NCBI RefSeq assembly: GCF_027497355.1
Contig: NZ_CP114909.1
Coordinates: 4,049,001 to 4,113,000, forward strand
Direction of reading: 5' to 3'
DNA: 64,000 nucleotides
Source of the DNA: Micromonospora sp. WMMA1947
Lineage (GTDB): Bacteria > Actinomycetota > Actinomycetes > Mycobacteriales > Micromonosporaceae
Position 1 is the stretch's first letter. Each line of letters opens with the position of its first letter. Of the stretch, positions 23,852-32,421 are shown piece after piece. The notes beneath the pieces were generated by a model. It was given only the letters and a program-made list of their open reading frames with translations. It was not told the DNA's origin and ran no database searches. Position numbers and translations under genes: made by a program.

Positions 23852-24768
23852 GTGCTTGTTCCTCCGTCGTGGTGGATCGGTGCGGTGGCGAACCGGGCGG
23901 CGCCGACCACCACCGCGTCGGCGCCCAGCGCCGCGGGAAGCAGCGGCACGTGTGCCCAGCCGCCGGGTAGCTCCGCCCGGTAGGCGGCCGTCGCGGCGGG
24001 GAGCACTGTGGCGGCGGCGCCGCCGGCGACCACCACCGCGTCCGGGTCGAGCAGGGCGACCAGCCCGGCCAGGGCCGCGCCGAGCGCGGCGCCGGCCCGG
24101 TCGACGACCTGCCGGGCGGCCGCGTCACCGGCCGCCGCGCGCCGCGCCACCTCCCGCCCGGTGACCGGGTCACCGCCGGTGAGCGCGTACGCGGCGGCGA
24201 GGCCGGTGCCGGAGGCGATCGCCTCCAGGTGCCCGTACCGGCCGCAGCCGCAGCGCAGCCGGTGCGCGCCCGGGACCGGCAGGTGCCCGAGCTGGCCGGC
24301 CGCGCCCCGGGCGCCGCTCACGACCTGCCCGGCGTTGACGATCGCGCCGCCCAGCCCGGTGCCGACGGCGGCCAGCAACACGTGCCCCCGGCCCCGTCCG
24401 GCGCCGGCCCAGCACTCGCCGAGCGCCGCCGCGGCGACGTCGTTGGTGACGCGCACCGACCGGCCCAGCCGCGCGGCCAGCTCGTCGGCGACCGGGGTGC
24501 CGGCCCATCCGGGCAGGCTGCCGGTCGCGTACCGGATGGCGCCGGTCGCCGGGTCGACGGTGCCCGCGGTGCCCACCCCGACCGGTTCGGGGCCGGCGGC
24601 GGCGAGCAGGTCCGTGGCCAGGCCGGCGGCGGTGTCGAGCACCGCGGCCGGCCCGCCGCGCGCGGGGGTGGTCGCCTCGCGGCGGTCGAGCACCCGCGCG
24701 CCGGGACCGACCAGGGCGACGGCGGTCTTGGTGCCGCCGATGTCGATCCCGACGACCGGCGCGGTCAT
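23848..24768 (-). CDS. ROK family sugar kinase (probable N-acetylmannosamine kinase)
   Basis: A 306-residue ROK kinase. ATP site VVGIDIGGTKTAVALVGPG, phosphate-2 LAAVGTGLGGAIV, catalytic-base region RVTNDVAAAALGE, a GQLGHLPV element, and the zinc motif CGCGRYGHLE, where the third cysteine of the usual CxCGxxGCxE is a histidine. Its position directly before nanE argues for ManNAc phosphorylation at O6; glucokinase or another hexose kinase cannot be excluded on motifs alone. ATG 24768 overlaps the permease stop by four bases. Confidence 0.85.
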   Translation of the reverse strand: MTAPVVGIDIGGTKTAVALVGPGARVLDRREATTPARGGPAAVLDTAAGLATDLLAAAGPEPVGVGTAGTVDPATGAIRYATGSLPGWAGTPVADELAARLGRSVRVTNDVAAAALGECWAGAGRGRGHVLLAAVGTGLGGAIVNAGQVVSGARGAAGQLGHLPVPGAHRLRCGCGRYGHLEAIASGTGLAAAYALTGGDPVTGREVARRAAAGDAAARQVVDRAGAALGAALAGLVALLDPDAVVVAGGAAATVLPAATAAYRAELPGGWAHVPLLPAALGADAVVVGAARFATAPIHHDGGTST

Positions 24769-25607
24769 CCCTTCAGACCGGTGTGCGCGAGGCCTTCGAC
24801 GAACTGCTTCTGCGCGATGACGAACACCGCCAGCACCGGCAGCGCGGTCATCGACGCCGCCGCGAGCTGGACATCCCACATCGGACCGCCGTATGCGTCG
24901 ACGAACTGGGTGAGCGCCTGCGGCAGGGTGAACTTCTCCGGCGAGGAGAGGAACACAATCGGTTCCAGGTACAGGTTCCAGCTGTGCAGGAACGTGAAGA
25001 TGGCCACCGCGCCGAGCGCGGGCCGGGACAGCGGAAGCGCGATCTTCCAGAACGTGGCGAAGCGTCCCAGCCCGTCGACCCGCGCCGCCTCCTCCAGTTC
25101 CCCGGGGAGGCTGATGAAGAACTGCCGCATGATGAACGTCGCCAGCACGCTCGGCGCCCCGAAGATCGGTACCAGGATCAGCGGCCAGTGGGTGTCGATC
25201 AGGTCGAGCTTGAAGAACATCTGGAACAGCGGCACGATCGTCACCTCGCTCGGGATGAGCAGGCCCGCGAGGACGACCAGGAACAGCACGTTCTGTCCCC
25301 GGAACCGGATCCGCGCGAACGCGTACCCGGCCAGCGACGCCACGGCCAGCGTGCCGACGGTGACCAGCAGCGCGATGTAGAGGCTGTTGAGGTACTGCTG
25401 CCCGAACGGCTGCAGCTCGAACACCCGCCGGTACGCGTCCAGCCGCGGATCGGTCGGCAGCAGCTGCGGCGGGAAGGAGAAGATGTCCGCCACCGGCTTC
25501 AGCGACGAGGTGACCATCCACCAGGTGGGGAACACGAACGGGACGGCCAGGACCATCAGCACCCCGTAAAGGACCAGCTTGGTCCGCCGGGACAGGTCAC
25601 GATTCAT
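24765..25607 (-). CDS. Carbohydrate ABC transporter permease (MalG type)
   Basis: A 280-residue permease with six membrane segments (LVLYGVLMVLAVPFVFPTWW first), EAA loop LEEAARVDGLGRFATFWKIA, and C-terminus EGLAHTGLKG, as in MsmG/LacG-type carbohydrate permeases. Its start lies 11 bases inside the end of the upstream MalF-type permease, so both are translated together. It should import the sugar handled by the ROK kinase and NanE. Confidence 0.9.
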   Translation of the reverse strand: MNRDLSRRTKLVLYGVLMVLAVPFVFPTWWMVTSSLKPVADIFSFPPQLLPTDPRLDAYRRVFELQPFGQQYLNSLYIALLVTVGTLAVASLAGYAFARIRFRGQNVLFLVVLAGLLIPSEVTIVPLFQMFFKLDLIDTHWPLILVPIFGAPSVLATFIMRQFFISLPGELEEAARVDGLGRFATFWKIALPLSRPALGAVAIFTFLHSWNLYLEPIVFLSSPEKFTLPQALTQFVDAYGGPMWDVQLAAASMTALPVLAVFVIAQKQFVEGLAHTGLKG

Positions 25608-26544
25608 GGAAGACCCACCTCTTGCGCATCTGCCACTGCAGCACTGTCAGCGCGAGCACGATGACGAACAGCAGGATCGACAGCGTGGCGCCGTAGCCGA
25701 AGTGATGGAACTGGAAGGCCTGCTGGTAGAGGTAGTAGACGAGCACCGTGGTCGAGGTGCCGGGCCCACCCTGGGTGAGCACCGCGATCTGCGCGAAGAC
25801 CTGCAGCGAGCCGACCACCGTGATGATCGACGTAAGCATGATCGTCGGGCTGATCAGCGGCACGGTGATCCGCCAGAACTGGCGCAGCCGGCTCGCGCCG
25901 TCGACCTCGGCGGCCTCGTACAGCTCGGCCGGCACACCCTGCAGGGCGGCCAGGAACAGCACCATGTTCAGGCCGACGTTCTTGAACACCTGCACGACGA
26001 TCACCGACAGCATCGCCGTGCCCTCGCCGCGCAGCCAGTTGGGGCCGTCGACGCCGATGGTGTCGAGCAGGCCGTTGATGCCGCCGTTGTCCTGCAGCAG
26101 GAAGCCCCAGACGATGGTCCACGCGACCAGCGAGACCACCACGGGGGAGAAGAACAGGGTGCGGAAGACGATGGTCCCGCGCAGCCTCTGGTTGAGCAGG
26201 ACGGCCAGCAGCAACGCCAGGCCGAGGTTGAACACGACCAGGCCGACCGAGAACAGGCCGGTCGACCGCAGCACCGGGCCCAGGTTGGGGTCGTCGGCCA
26301 GCGCGGCGTAGTTGTCGGTGCCGATGTAGTCGAAGCTGCCGGCCAGCACGTTCCACTCGTGGAGGCTGTACCAGACCACGAGGACCAGCGGCAGGATCAC
26401 GAAGACCACGCTGCCGAGCAGCTGCGGGGTGATGAACAGGTATCCGGTGAGCTGGTCCCGGCGGCGGGTGGTCCAGAACGGCCGGGCCCGGCCCGGGGCG
26501 GGCCCGGCAGCAGCCGGGCCCACCCTGGTGTCCGTCTGGGTCAT
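25597..26544 (-). CDS. Carbohydrate ABC transporter permease (MalF type)
   Basis: A 315-residue permease from ATG 26544 (MTQTDTRV), chosen because GAGG lies close upstream and the longer form would read into the binding-protein gene. Six membrane segments (YLFITPQLLGSVVFVILPLV first) and EAA loop LYEAAEVDGASRLRQFWRIT. The start is 11 bases downstream of the binding-protein stop. No ATPase is encoded in the operon. Confidence 0.9.
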   Translation of the reverse strand: MTQTDTRVGPAAAGPAPGRARPFWTTRRRDQLTGYLFITPQLLGSVVFVILPLVLVVWYSLHEWNVLAGSFDYIGTDNYAALADDPNLGPVLRSTGLFSVGLVVFNLGLALLLAVLLNQRLRGTIVFRTLFFSPVVVSLVAWTIVWGFLLQDNGGINGLLDTIGVDGPNWLRGEGTAMLSVIVVQVFKNVGLNMVLFLAALQGVPAELYEAAEVDGASRLRQFWRITVPLISPTIMLTSIITVVGSLQVFAQIAVLTQGGPGTSTTVLVYYLYQQAFQFHHFGYGATLSILLFVIVLALTVLQWQMRKRWVFHES

Positions 26545-26555
26545 GATCCTCGGCC

Positions 26556-27839
26556 CTACTTCGCCAGCAGCGGCTGGATCTTGGAGCAGACGCCGTCGAG
26601 TACGCCCTTGACGTCCGCGTCCGCCTTCCACAGCGGGTCGAGCGCGGCGCGCACCTGCTGGCTCAGCTCGGCCTGCCCGGAGTGGCTGGGCTTGACGGTG
26701 CCGTTGGTGATGCCGTCGATGACGACCTTCTGCAGCTGCTCCGGCTTGAGCTTCGGGTTCGTCTTCGCAAGCGTCTCGGCGGTCAGCTGGGACTGCCGCG
26801 GCGGCGGGAAGAACTGGGCCAGCTTCGCCGAGTTGGTGGGGTTGGTGAAGAAGGCCAGGAAGTCGGCGGCCTGCTCGGCGTGCGGGCTCTTCTTCATCAC
26901 GCCGATGCCGGCCTGGCCGACCACCGCGTACGGGCCCTTCGGGCCGGCCGGCAGCGGGACCAGGTCCCAGTCGAAGCCGTTCTCCTTCAGCAGCGAGGCA
27001 CGGGAGATCTGGGTGACGGTCATGGCGGCGTCACCGGCGAAGAAGTCGGCGGTCGTGCCCGGACCGGGCAGCGCCTTGCCGGTGAAGATCGCCTTGTGCA
27101 GCGTGGTCATCGCCTCGACCATCTCCGGGCTGTTGAACCCGCAGCTGCGGCCGTCCTCGCTCCACGCCTGGGCACCCCAGCCGGTCCAGAACGTGGCCAG
27201 GTTGTCCCAGCCCTTGTAGTCGAAGTCGCGGACCACGAGCCCGGCCTTGCCCGACTTCGCGGCGGTGGCGCCGGCCGCGGCGAGCGCGGTGTCCCAGGTC
27301 CACTGCCCGGCCGCGATCAGCTCGGCCGGGGTCTTCTGCCCGGCCTTCTTGAGCATGTCGTTGTTCACGAACACGCCGAACGGCGAGGTCGAGAACGGAT
27401 ACGCGAAGAGCTTCCCGTCGTTGCGCCAGAGCTTCAGCGTGGCGGGGGACAGGTCGTCGTACTGGTAGCCGTCGGCCTTCTTCAGCGTGTCGTCGAGCGG
27501 GCTCAGCGCGCCGGAGGCGACGAAGTCCGGTGCCGAGTTCTCGAAGATCCACGCGAGGTCCGGCGCGTTGCCGCCGGCGATCTGCGTGGTCAGCGTCGTG
27601 GTGTAGTTCTCGAACGGCAGCGGATCGAACTTGATCTCCGCGACGTCCGGGTTGTTCTTGCGGTACTCGTCGGCGATCTCGTTGAACAGCTTGAGGTGCG
27701 CCTCGTTCGCCGACCAGACGGTCATCCGCAGGCTCGCCGGACCGTCGTCCTTGGCGTCGCCGCCACCGCCGCAGGCGGTCAGGGCGAGCACACCGGTCAT
27801 GGCCGCCGTGACCAGGCCGGACAGTCTTCCGTATCTCAC
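26556..27839 (-). CDS. Extracellular solute-binding lipoprotein (family 1, carbohydrate)
   Basis: A 427-residue binding protein. Sec signal with lipobox LTAC (Cys23) followed by GGGGDAKDD. Mature part typical of MalE/UgpB-like proteins: LRMTVWSANEAHLKLFNEIA, APDLAWIFENSAPDFV, PFSTSPFGVFVNNDMLKKAG, FFAGDAAMTVTQ. GTG start with GAGGAG upstream, 21 bases after the FAD oxidoreductase stop. The ligand is unknown; the operon suggests an N-acetylated hexosamine or a saccharide or glycoside containing it. Not close to the NgcE proteins in this window. Confidence 0.88.
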   Translation of the reverse strand: MRYGRLSGLVTAAMTGVLALTACGGGGDAKDDGPASLRMTVWSANEAHLKLFNEIADEYRKNNPDVAEIKFDPLPFENYTTTLTTQIAGGNAPDLAWIFENSAPDFVASGALSPLDDTLKKADGYQYDDLSPATLKLWRNDGKLFAYPFSTSPFGVFVNNDMLKKAGQKTPAELIAAGQWTWDTALAAAGATAAKSGKAGLVVRDFDYKGWDNLATFWTGWGAQAWSEDGRSCGFNSPEMVEAMTTLHKAIFTGKALPGPGTTADFFAGDAAMTVTQISRASLLKENGFDWDLVPLPAGPKGPYAVVGQAGIGVMKKSPHAEQAADFLAFFTNPTNSAKLAQFFPPPRQSQLTAETLAKTNPKLKPEQLQKVVIDGITNGTVKPSHSGQAELSQQVRAALDPLWKADADVKGVLDGVCSKIQPLLAK

Positions 27840-27860
27840 TTTCTTCTCCTCACCGGGGGT

Positions 27861-29456
27861 TCAGTAGCCCGCGATCTGCGGCCAGCGGCATTCCACGCCG
27901 GCGGCCGAGATGCGGTCCGTGAATTCGGCCAGCAGGCGGGGGGTGCCGCGGACCGCGCGCGGGGACTCGCCCCGCGCAAGGCAGAAGTCGGCCAGCAGGC
28001 CGGCGACCTCACCGACGTTCCACTCGACCGGGTGCAGTCGGTAGCTGCCGTTGGTGATGTGCGTGGTACCGATGTTCTTGCCGGCCGGCAGCAGGTTCTC
28101 CATCCGCTGCGGGATGAGCGCGCCGAGCGGGATCTCGAACGGGCAGGAGCCGACGTCGATGTAGTTGTCGCCACCGGTCGACGGGTGCAGGTCGATGCGG
28201 TACATGCCGACGCCGATCGAGTCGGGGTAGCTCACCGCGCCGTGCTCGCCGCGTACGGCCAGGGAGAGGTCCTGCTCGACCACCGTGTACTCGGCGCGGA
28301 TGCGACGCGACTCCCGGATGTAGGGCGCCTGCGCCAGCCCGTCGGGGCTGCCGGTCACGTCGCCGCGCAGCCGCAGCCCCGGGTAGCCGGTGCCGCCGTC
28401 GGGGCGGGGCGCCTCGGTCTGCAGCCAGTACAGGACGGAGTACGACAGCTCGCGCGCCTGGGACAGGTGCCAGGACGCGTTCGGCACGTCGATGACCGGG
28501 CCCTCGAAATAGTCGATCATCGGCCAGTTGACGAGCGTGATGTCGCTGCCGTACGCGCCGTCGACGAAGTTGCGCCGCGCGGCGATGCGCCGGAACGTCC
28601 AAAGGTTGCCGTCGCCCGGGTTGAGCCGCTGGTCGGCGTTGACGCCCAGCGGGTCGTCGTCCGGGTTGGGGGTGAAGCTGCGCTCGACGATCTCCAGCGT
28701 GCGCGGGTGCGGCGACCGCCAGGACAGCAGCCGGTCGCCCCAGAAGTCCGGCTTGTAGTCGCGCCAGAAGTCGTAGCCGGCGGGCCGGTCGATGGTGTGG
28801 TCGCCGTCGACGTGGTCGAGTGCGAAGCAGACCGACACCGCCTGCATGTTCAGCGGCTGCGCCTCGGCGGGCGCGCTCGGCTCACCGGTCTGCGCCTGCG
28901 ACTCGAACCCGGTCACGTACTCGGTGCCGGTCAGCGGCAGCAGCTCACCGGTCTCGGTGGCGTCCAGGACGTACGGCGCCTCCACCTCGATCCGCTCGTC
29001 GCGGTCCCGGTGGACGAGCGTCACGCCGGTGACCCGGTCGCCGTCGGTCTCGGCCGCGACGGGCCGGTACGGCTGCAGCACCGTCAGCCGCCCGGACCCC
29101 CGGTACGGCGCGAGCATCTGCTCCAGGACGGCGACCGCGACCCGGGGCTCGTGGCAGAGCCGGCTCACCCAGCCGGCGCCCGGGTTCAGGTCGGTCCACG
29201 CCCGGGACCGCTCGGTCAGCGGGTAGTGGCGGCGGTAGTAGTCGCGGATGCCGTCGCGCAACTCCCGGTAGCTCGCGGTGGCGCCGAACTGCTCGATCCA
29301 GGAGTGCTCGTCCGGCGGGACCGCCTGGCTGGTGAGCTGCCCGCCGAGCCAGTCGAACTCCTCGGTCAGGATGACGGACCGGCCGGCACGGGCCGCGGCC
29401 AGCGCCGCGGCGACACCGCCCAGTCCGCCCCCGACGACGAGGACGTCCGCACGCAT
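27861..29456 (-). CDS. FAD-dependent oxidoreductase (PF12831-like)
   Basis: About 531 residues, cytosolic, no signal peptide. N-terminal dinucleotide site ADVLVVGGGLGGVAAALAAA with the following acidic strand end LTEEFDWLGGQLTSQ; a second flavin contact YVLDATETGELLPLTG; C-terminal NLLPAGKNIGTTHITNGSYR and HPVEWNVGEVAGLLADF, typical of the FAD_oxidored family. ATG 29456 is given; GTG 29465 has the better-spaced GGAAGGAAG and is equally possible. The gene follows the LacI regulator by about 40 bases and starts the catabolic part of the operon. The reaction is unknown; oxidation of a sugar hydroxyl or glycoside is my inference. Confidence 0.87.
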   Translation of the reverse strand: MRADVLVVGGGLGGVAAALAAARAGRSVILTEEFDWLGGQLTSQAVPPDEHSWIEQFGATASYRELRDGIRDYYRRHYPLTERSRAWTDLNPGAGWVSRLCHEPRVAVAVLEQMLAPYRGSGRLTVLQPYRPVAAETDGDRVTGVTLVHRDRDERIEVEAPYVLDATETGELLPLTGTEYVTGFESQAQTGEPSAPAEAQPLNMQAVSVCFALDHVDGDHTIDRPAGYDFWRDYKPDFWGDRLLSWRSPHPRTLEIVERSFTPNPDDDPLGVNADQRLNPGDGNLWTFRRIAARRNFVDGAYGSDITLVNWPMIDYFEGPVIDVPNASWHLSQARELSYSVLYWLQTEAPRPDGGTGYPGLRLRGDVTGSPDGLAQAPYIRESRRIRAEYTVVEQDLSLAVRGEHGAVSYPDSIGVGMYRIDLHPSTGGDNYIDVGSCPFEIPLGALIPQRMENLLPAGKNIGTTHITNGSYRLHPVEWNVGEVAGLLADFCLARGESPRAVRGTPRLLAEFTDRISAAGVECRWPQIAGY

Positions 29457-29459
29457 TAG
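29452..29459 (-). promoter_or_regulatory. Operator-like half-site over the FAD oxidoreductase start
   Basis: On the minus strand CTAATGCG spans the start codon and equals one half of the LacI operators at 30561-30780. The other half is absent, so this may be coincidence. Confidence 0.25.
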
Positions 29460-29496
29460 TACCACTTGCTTCCTTCCAGTTGCGCGGCCGGGCGTG

Positions 29497-30543
29497 TCAG
29501 CGCCGGTCGGCCGCCGATCCAGGGACGCCGAGGGTGTCGCCCTCGACGAGTTCGCAGGGCAGGAGCCGTTGCTGGAGGCCGCCGGCGCTGCCGTCGATGA
29601 CGCCGGTCAGCACCTCGACGGCCTGGCGGCCCATCTCCTCGCGCGGGATGCGGAACCCGGTGAACGTGATGTCGGTGGGCACCGGGACGGTCGGGTCGCC
29701 AAGGGTCACGACGGACAGGTCACTGGGCACCGTGAGCCCCTTGCGGCGGGCGGCCGCCTCGAGTGCCACGGCGGTGGCGAAGTCCTCCACGAAGGCGACG
29801 GTGCTGCCGTCGGCCCGCAGGTCGTCCACTGTGGCGTCGGCCGTCCCCGCCGTCGCGGTGATCTGGCGGGCGCTGTCCGCGCCGGTCGCGCCGGCGTGGA
29901 AACCGCTGCGCCGGTCGTGCGATGACTCGGCCGAGGTGCCCATGCCCACGTACGTCAGGCGCCGGTGTCCCAGCTCCACCGCCCGCTCGGCCAGCCGGTG
30001 GACCGCGCTGGCGTAGTCGGCGCCGACGTAGGGCACCGGGCCGCCGGCGTCGTCGCGGCGTCCGACGGCGACGTAGGGGAACCCGTCGCGATTGAGCCGG
30101 AGCAGCTCCGCGCCGTCGATCTCCCGGCCGAGCAGGATGCAGCCGTCGGCCAGCCGCAGCCGGTTGTCCTGGTGGAAGATGCGCCGCCGGCCGTCCACCA
30201 CCGGGGCGCTGGTGAACAGCAGCAGGTCGCAGCCGACCCGTTCGGCGTACTCCTCGATGCCGAGCAGGAACGGGTGAAAGAAGTCCCGGCTGCCGCTGGG
30301 GAAGGCCGGCTCGTAGGTGAAGACGCCGATGATCCGGTTGAACCCGGAGGCGAGGCGGCGGGCGGCCGGGTCGGCGGCGTATCCCGTCTCGGCGATGACC
30401 TGCAACACCCGGTCCCGTGTCTCCGGCGCGATTCGGACGTCGGCGTCGGTGCGGTTGTTGAGCACCAGCGACACGGTCGCCTGGCTGACGCCGGCCATGC
30501 GCGCGATGTCACGCTGGGTGACACGCCTGGGGGGAGGGGTCAC
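29497..30543 (-). CDS. LacI family transcriptional regulator
   Basis: A 348-residue LacI/GalR repressor. HTH and hinge: VTQRDIARMAGVSQATVSLV, then LNNRTDADVRIAPETRDRVL and AADPAARRLASGFNRIIGVF. The C-terminal periplasmic-binding-like domain (about residues 68-335) has YVGADYASAVHRLAERAVEL, GHRRLTYVGM and the TDITFTGFRIPREEMG signature. It is the first gene of an eight-gene operon running to 21498 and is separated from the next gene by only 31-40 bases, so it is autoregulated through the three palindromes immediately upstream. The effector is probably the imported sugar or its phosphate. Confidence 0.92.
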   Translation of the reverse strand: MTPPPRRVTQRDIARMAGVSQATVSLVLNNRTDADVRIAPETRDRVLQVIAETGYAADPAARRLASGFNRIIGVFTYEPAFPSGSRDFFHPFLLGIEEYAERVGCDLLLFTSAPVVDGRRRIFHQDNRLRLADGCILLGREIDGAELLRLNRDGFPYVAVGRRDDAGGPVPYVGADYASAVHRLAERAVELGHRRLTYVGMGTSAESSHDRRSGFHAGATGADSARQITATAGTADATVDDLRADGSTVAFVEDFATAVALEAAARRKGLTVPSDLSVVTLGDPTVPVPTDITFTGFRIPREEMGRQAVEVLTGVIDGSAGGLQQRLLPCELVEGDTLGVPGSAADRR

Positions 30544-30560
30544 GTCGGTCCTTCCACTTC

Positions 30561-30578
30561 CGCTAATGCGTATTAGCG
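30561..30578. promoter_or_regulatory. LacI-type operator O1
   Basis: CGCTAATGCGTATTAGCG, an 18-bp palindrome with one mismatched base pair, 18 bases upstream of the lacI-type start codon. It matches O3 except at one base. Confidence 0.75.
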
Positions 30579-30660
30579 ATCGGGTCGGGATGGAGCCTCG
30601 CTGCTCTCCCGGCGTCCTGTCAAGTGGTGTCCGGAAGATTTCCGCCCGATGAACTGCCTG

Positions 30661-30678
30661 ATGTAATGCGGATTAGCA
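30661..30678. promoter_or_regulatory. LacI-type operator O2 (degenerate)
   Basis: ATGTAATGCGGATTAGCA keeps the TAATGCG and ATTAGC cores of O1 and O3 but has lost outer symmetry. It lies 100 bp from both other sites, centre to centre. Confidence 0.6.
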
Positions 30679-30762
30679 ACCGTGTCCGTCGCCGCCTGGC
30701 GGCTGTCCGGCCGGGGATCTTGACAAGGGCCGACCGGGCGCGCGACAGTAGGCGGGCCTCGG

Positions 30763-30780
30763 CGCTAATGCGCATTAGCG
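30763..30780. promoter_or_regulatory. LacI-type operator O3
   Basis: CGCTAATGCGCATTAGCG, a perfect 18-bp palindrome, farthest from the operon. The spacing of O1, O2 and O3 (about 100 and 102 bp) suits DNA looping by a tetramer or two dimers. A -35-like TTGACA facing the operon is at 30623-30618. Confidence 0.75.
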
Positions 30781-30926
30781 TGTCGTCGATCGTCCACGCT
30801 GACGATCGACGGACTCCTGCTTCCCTACCCATAGTGATATCGGGTGCGGCCTCTGCCCGCCGCCGCCCGGGCGCTACCGTTCTCATCGGACGGTCGTGGC
30901 GCCGTCCGCACGGGGGAGGGGACAAC

Positions 30927-31412
30927 GTGGGCACCGCTGTCGCTCGTCATCTCGCCGGAGCCGTCGCGGCGTGGCTCGTCGTCGTCGCGGAGGCGGTCGC
31001 CGGCTACCTCGGCCTGCTGGCGTACGCGCTGGTCACCGGCGCCGACCCGGGCGGCCCGCTGGCCGGACCGCTGCTGGTGCTGATCGTCGGGCTGCTCGGC
31101 GTGGCCGCGCTGCCGCTGCTGTTCGCGCCGGCCGTCGCGCTCGGCGAGGTCGTGGGCCGGCGCCGGGCCGCGCCGGCGCTCGCGTACGCCGGGCTCGTCG
31201 CGGTCGTGCTGGCCGCCGGGTACACCGCGGCGGTGGCGGTCGCCACGGACGTGCCCGGCGACCTGGTGCCGCTGGTGGCTGGGATCAGCGCGCTGCTGGC
31301 CCTCGCGCCGACGGCGGCGTACGCGCTCACCGCCCGCGGCGTGGGGTGGACGGCCCGGCTGATCCGGCGCCGGGCGGCCGGCGCCGGGGCGGCGCCCGCC
31401 GAGGCGGGCTGA
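30927..31412 (+). CDS. Four-helix membrane protein of unknown function
   Basis: A 161-residue very hydrophobic protein with about four membrane segments (AWLVVVAEAVAGYLGLLAYA, LLVLIVGLLGVAALPLLF, ALAYAGLVAVVLAAGYTA, LVPLVAGISALLALAPTA) and a basic C-terminus. GTG 30927 has GGAGGGG six bases upstream. Not recognised; no motif. Its stop lies one base from the end of the convergent hydrolase-like gene. Confidence 0.7.
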   Translation: MGTAVARHLAGAVAAWLVVVAEAVAGYLGLLAYALVTGADPGGPLAGPLLVLIVGLLGVAALPLLFAPAVALGEVVGRRRAAPALAYAGLVAVVLAAGYTAAVAVATDVPGDLVPLVAGISALLALAPTAAYALTARGVGWTARLIRRRAAGAGAAPAEAG

Positions 31413-31413
31413 C

Positions 31414-32223
31414 CTACACCTGGATGTCGAAGCGCTGCAGCACCGAGGGCGCGACCAGCCCCACCGCGGCCAGCACGGACAGGATCGTCATCGCGGTGCG
31501 CAGCACCACCGTCTCGGCCTTGCTGCCGGTACGCAGAGCGATCTTGTTGGGCAGGCCGATCATCGTCCACATCCGCCGTTTGATCGGGATGGGCCACAGG
31601 ATCGGCACCCCGGCCCGGGTGATCATGTCGCCGAGGATGTGCACGAAACAACCCACCCCGACCGCGAGCCCGATCATCGGGTAGCCCCGGTCGCCGGGCA
31701 GGTTGGCGAACGTGAACCAGGCCGCGGCGGCGGACACCAGCGTGACCACCACCCAGCCGGCGCGCTCGGCCCACCTGTCGAACAGCCCGCGCAGCGCCAG
31801 GCCGATCATGAAGAAGAGGATGCCGACCACCGCCCACTTGCCGTAGTGGGCGCACAGCGCGGTGGTGCCCCAGCCGACGAGCACGGTGAACGGGATGGTG
31901 TGGGTCAGCGTGCGGTGCCCGTTGTTGCGGCGCGGATCCTTGCTCAGCTTGGTGGCGTAGTAGACGCCGAGCGAGATCTTCTCCATCACCTCGGCGACGA
32001 AGAGGCTGACCACGCCGAAGGTGCGGGCCACGGTGGCGCCGCCCTGGTTGCGGGTTACCTTGCCGGACAGGTCGAGGTCGGGAAAGAGCGCCCCGCCGGC
32101 GCAGACCGCGGTGCCCACCGCCAGGGCCAGCGGTGTCTGGTGGTAGTCCGCGAACTGGGCCATCGCCCAGGAGCCGGTCAGCCACACCGCCGCGCCCGAG
32201 AGCGCGTGGGACGGTCCCATCAT
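31414..32223 (-). CDS. YdjM/LexA-binding-type membrane-bound metal-dependent hydrolase
   Basis: A 269-residue polytopic protein of the DUF457/YdjM type. Conserved His/Asp motifs: MMGPSHALSGAAVW, LFPDLDLSGKVT, NNGHRTLTHTIPFTV and CFVHILGDMITRAGV, followed by PILWPIPIKRRMW. The motifs resemble a zinc-dependent phospholipase fold placed on the membrane; the substrate is unknown. ATG 32223 has AAGGGCGAG upstream and gives the usual M-GPSH start, so the longer GTG/ATG-extended form to 32256 is rejected. Confidence 0.85.
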   Translation of the reverse strand: MMGPSHALSGAAVWLTGSWAMAQFADYHQTPLALAVGTAVCAGGALFPDLDLSGKVTRNQGGATVARTFGVVSLFVAEVMEKISLGVYYATKLSKDPRRNNGHRTLTHTIPFTVLVGWGTTALCAHYGKWAVVGILFFMIGLALRGLFDRWAERAGWVVVTLVSAAAAWFTFANLPGDRGYPMIGLAVGVGCFVHILGDMITRAGVPILWPIPIKRRMWTMIGLPNKIALRTGSKAETVVLRTAMTILSVLAAVGLVAPSVLQRFDIQV

Positions 32224-32421
32224 CTCGGCTCGCCCTTCCCGAAGATCTTGATCCACAAAACTACGCCACTGTAGTCAGCGCGTGCGACAGAGGGGCATCA
32301 GCCGGACGGTCCACTGGGGAAGGGGTTCCGTGGGCGCCGCGGGGCGTACCGCGCCCACCCGGGAGTATGGCGGCCCGCGCGGCGGGAGCCACGCCGACTG
32401 TCGGTGATGGGACGGTCCGGT

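Larger units (their letters stand above)
30544..30926. other. Regulatory intergenic region between the LacI operon and a membrane protein gene
   Basis: 383 bases without a gene. They hold the three LacI-type operators listed separately, TTGACA boxes on both strands (30623-30618 minus, 30720-30725 plus) and the ribosome binding site GGGGGAGGGG of the downstream gene. No clear -10 hexamer can be assigned on the minus strand. Confidence 0.6.

Noticed and set aside
21498..30543. Sialic acid (Neu5Ac) catabolic operon
   Set aside because: NanE and a ROK kinase are present, but there is no N-acetylneuraminate lyase, sialidase, NagA or NagB here; the substrate is left open.
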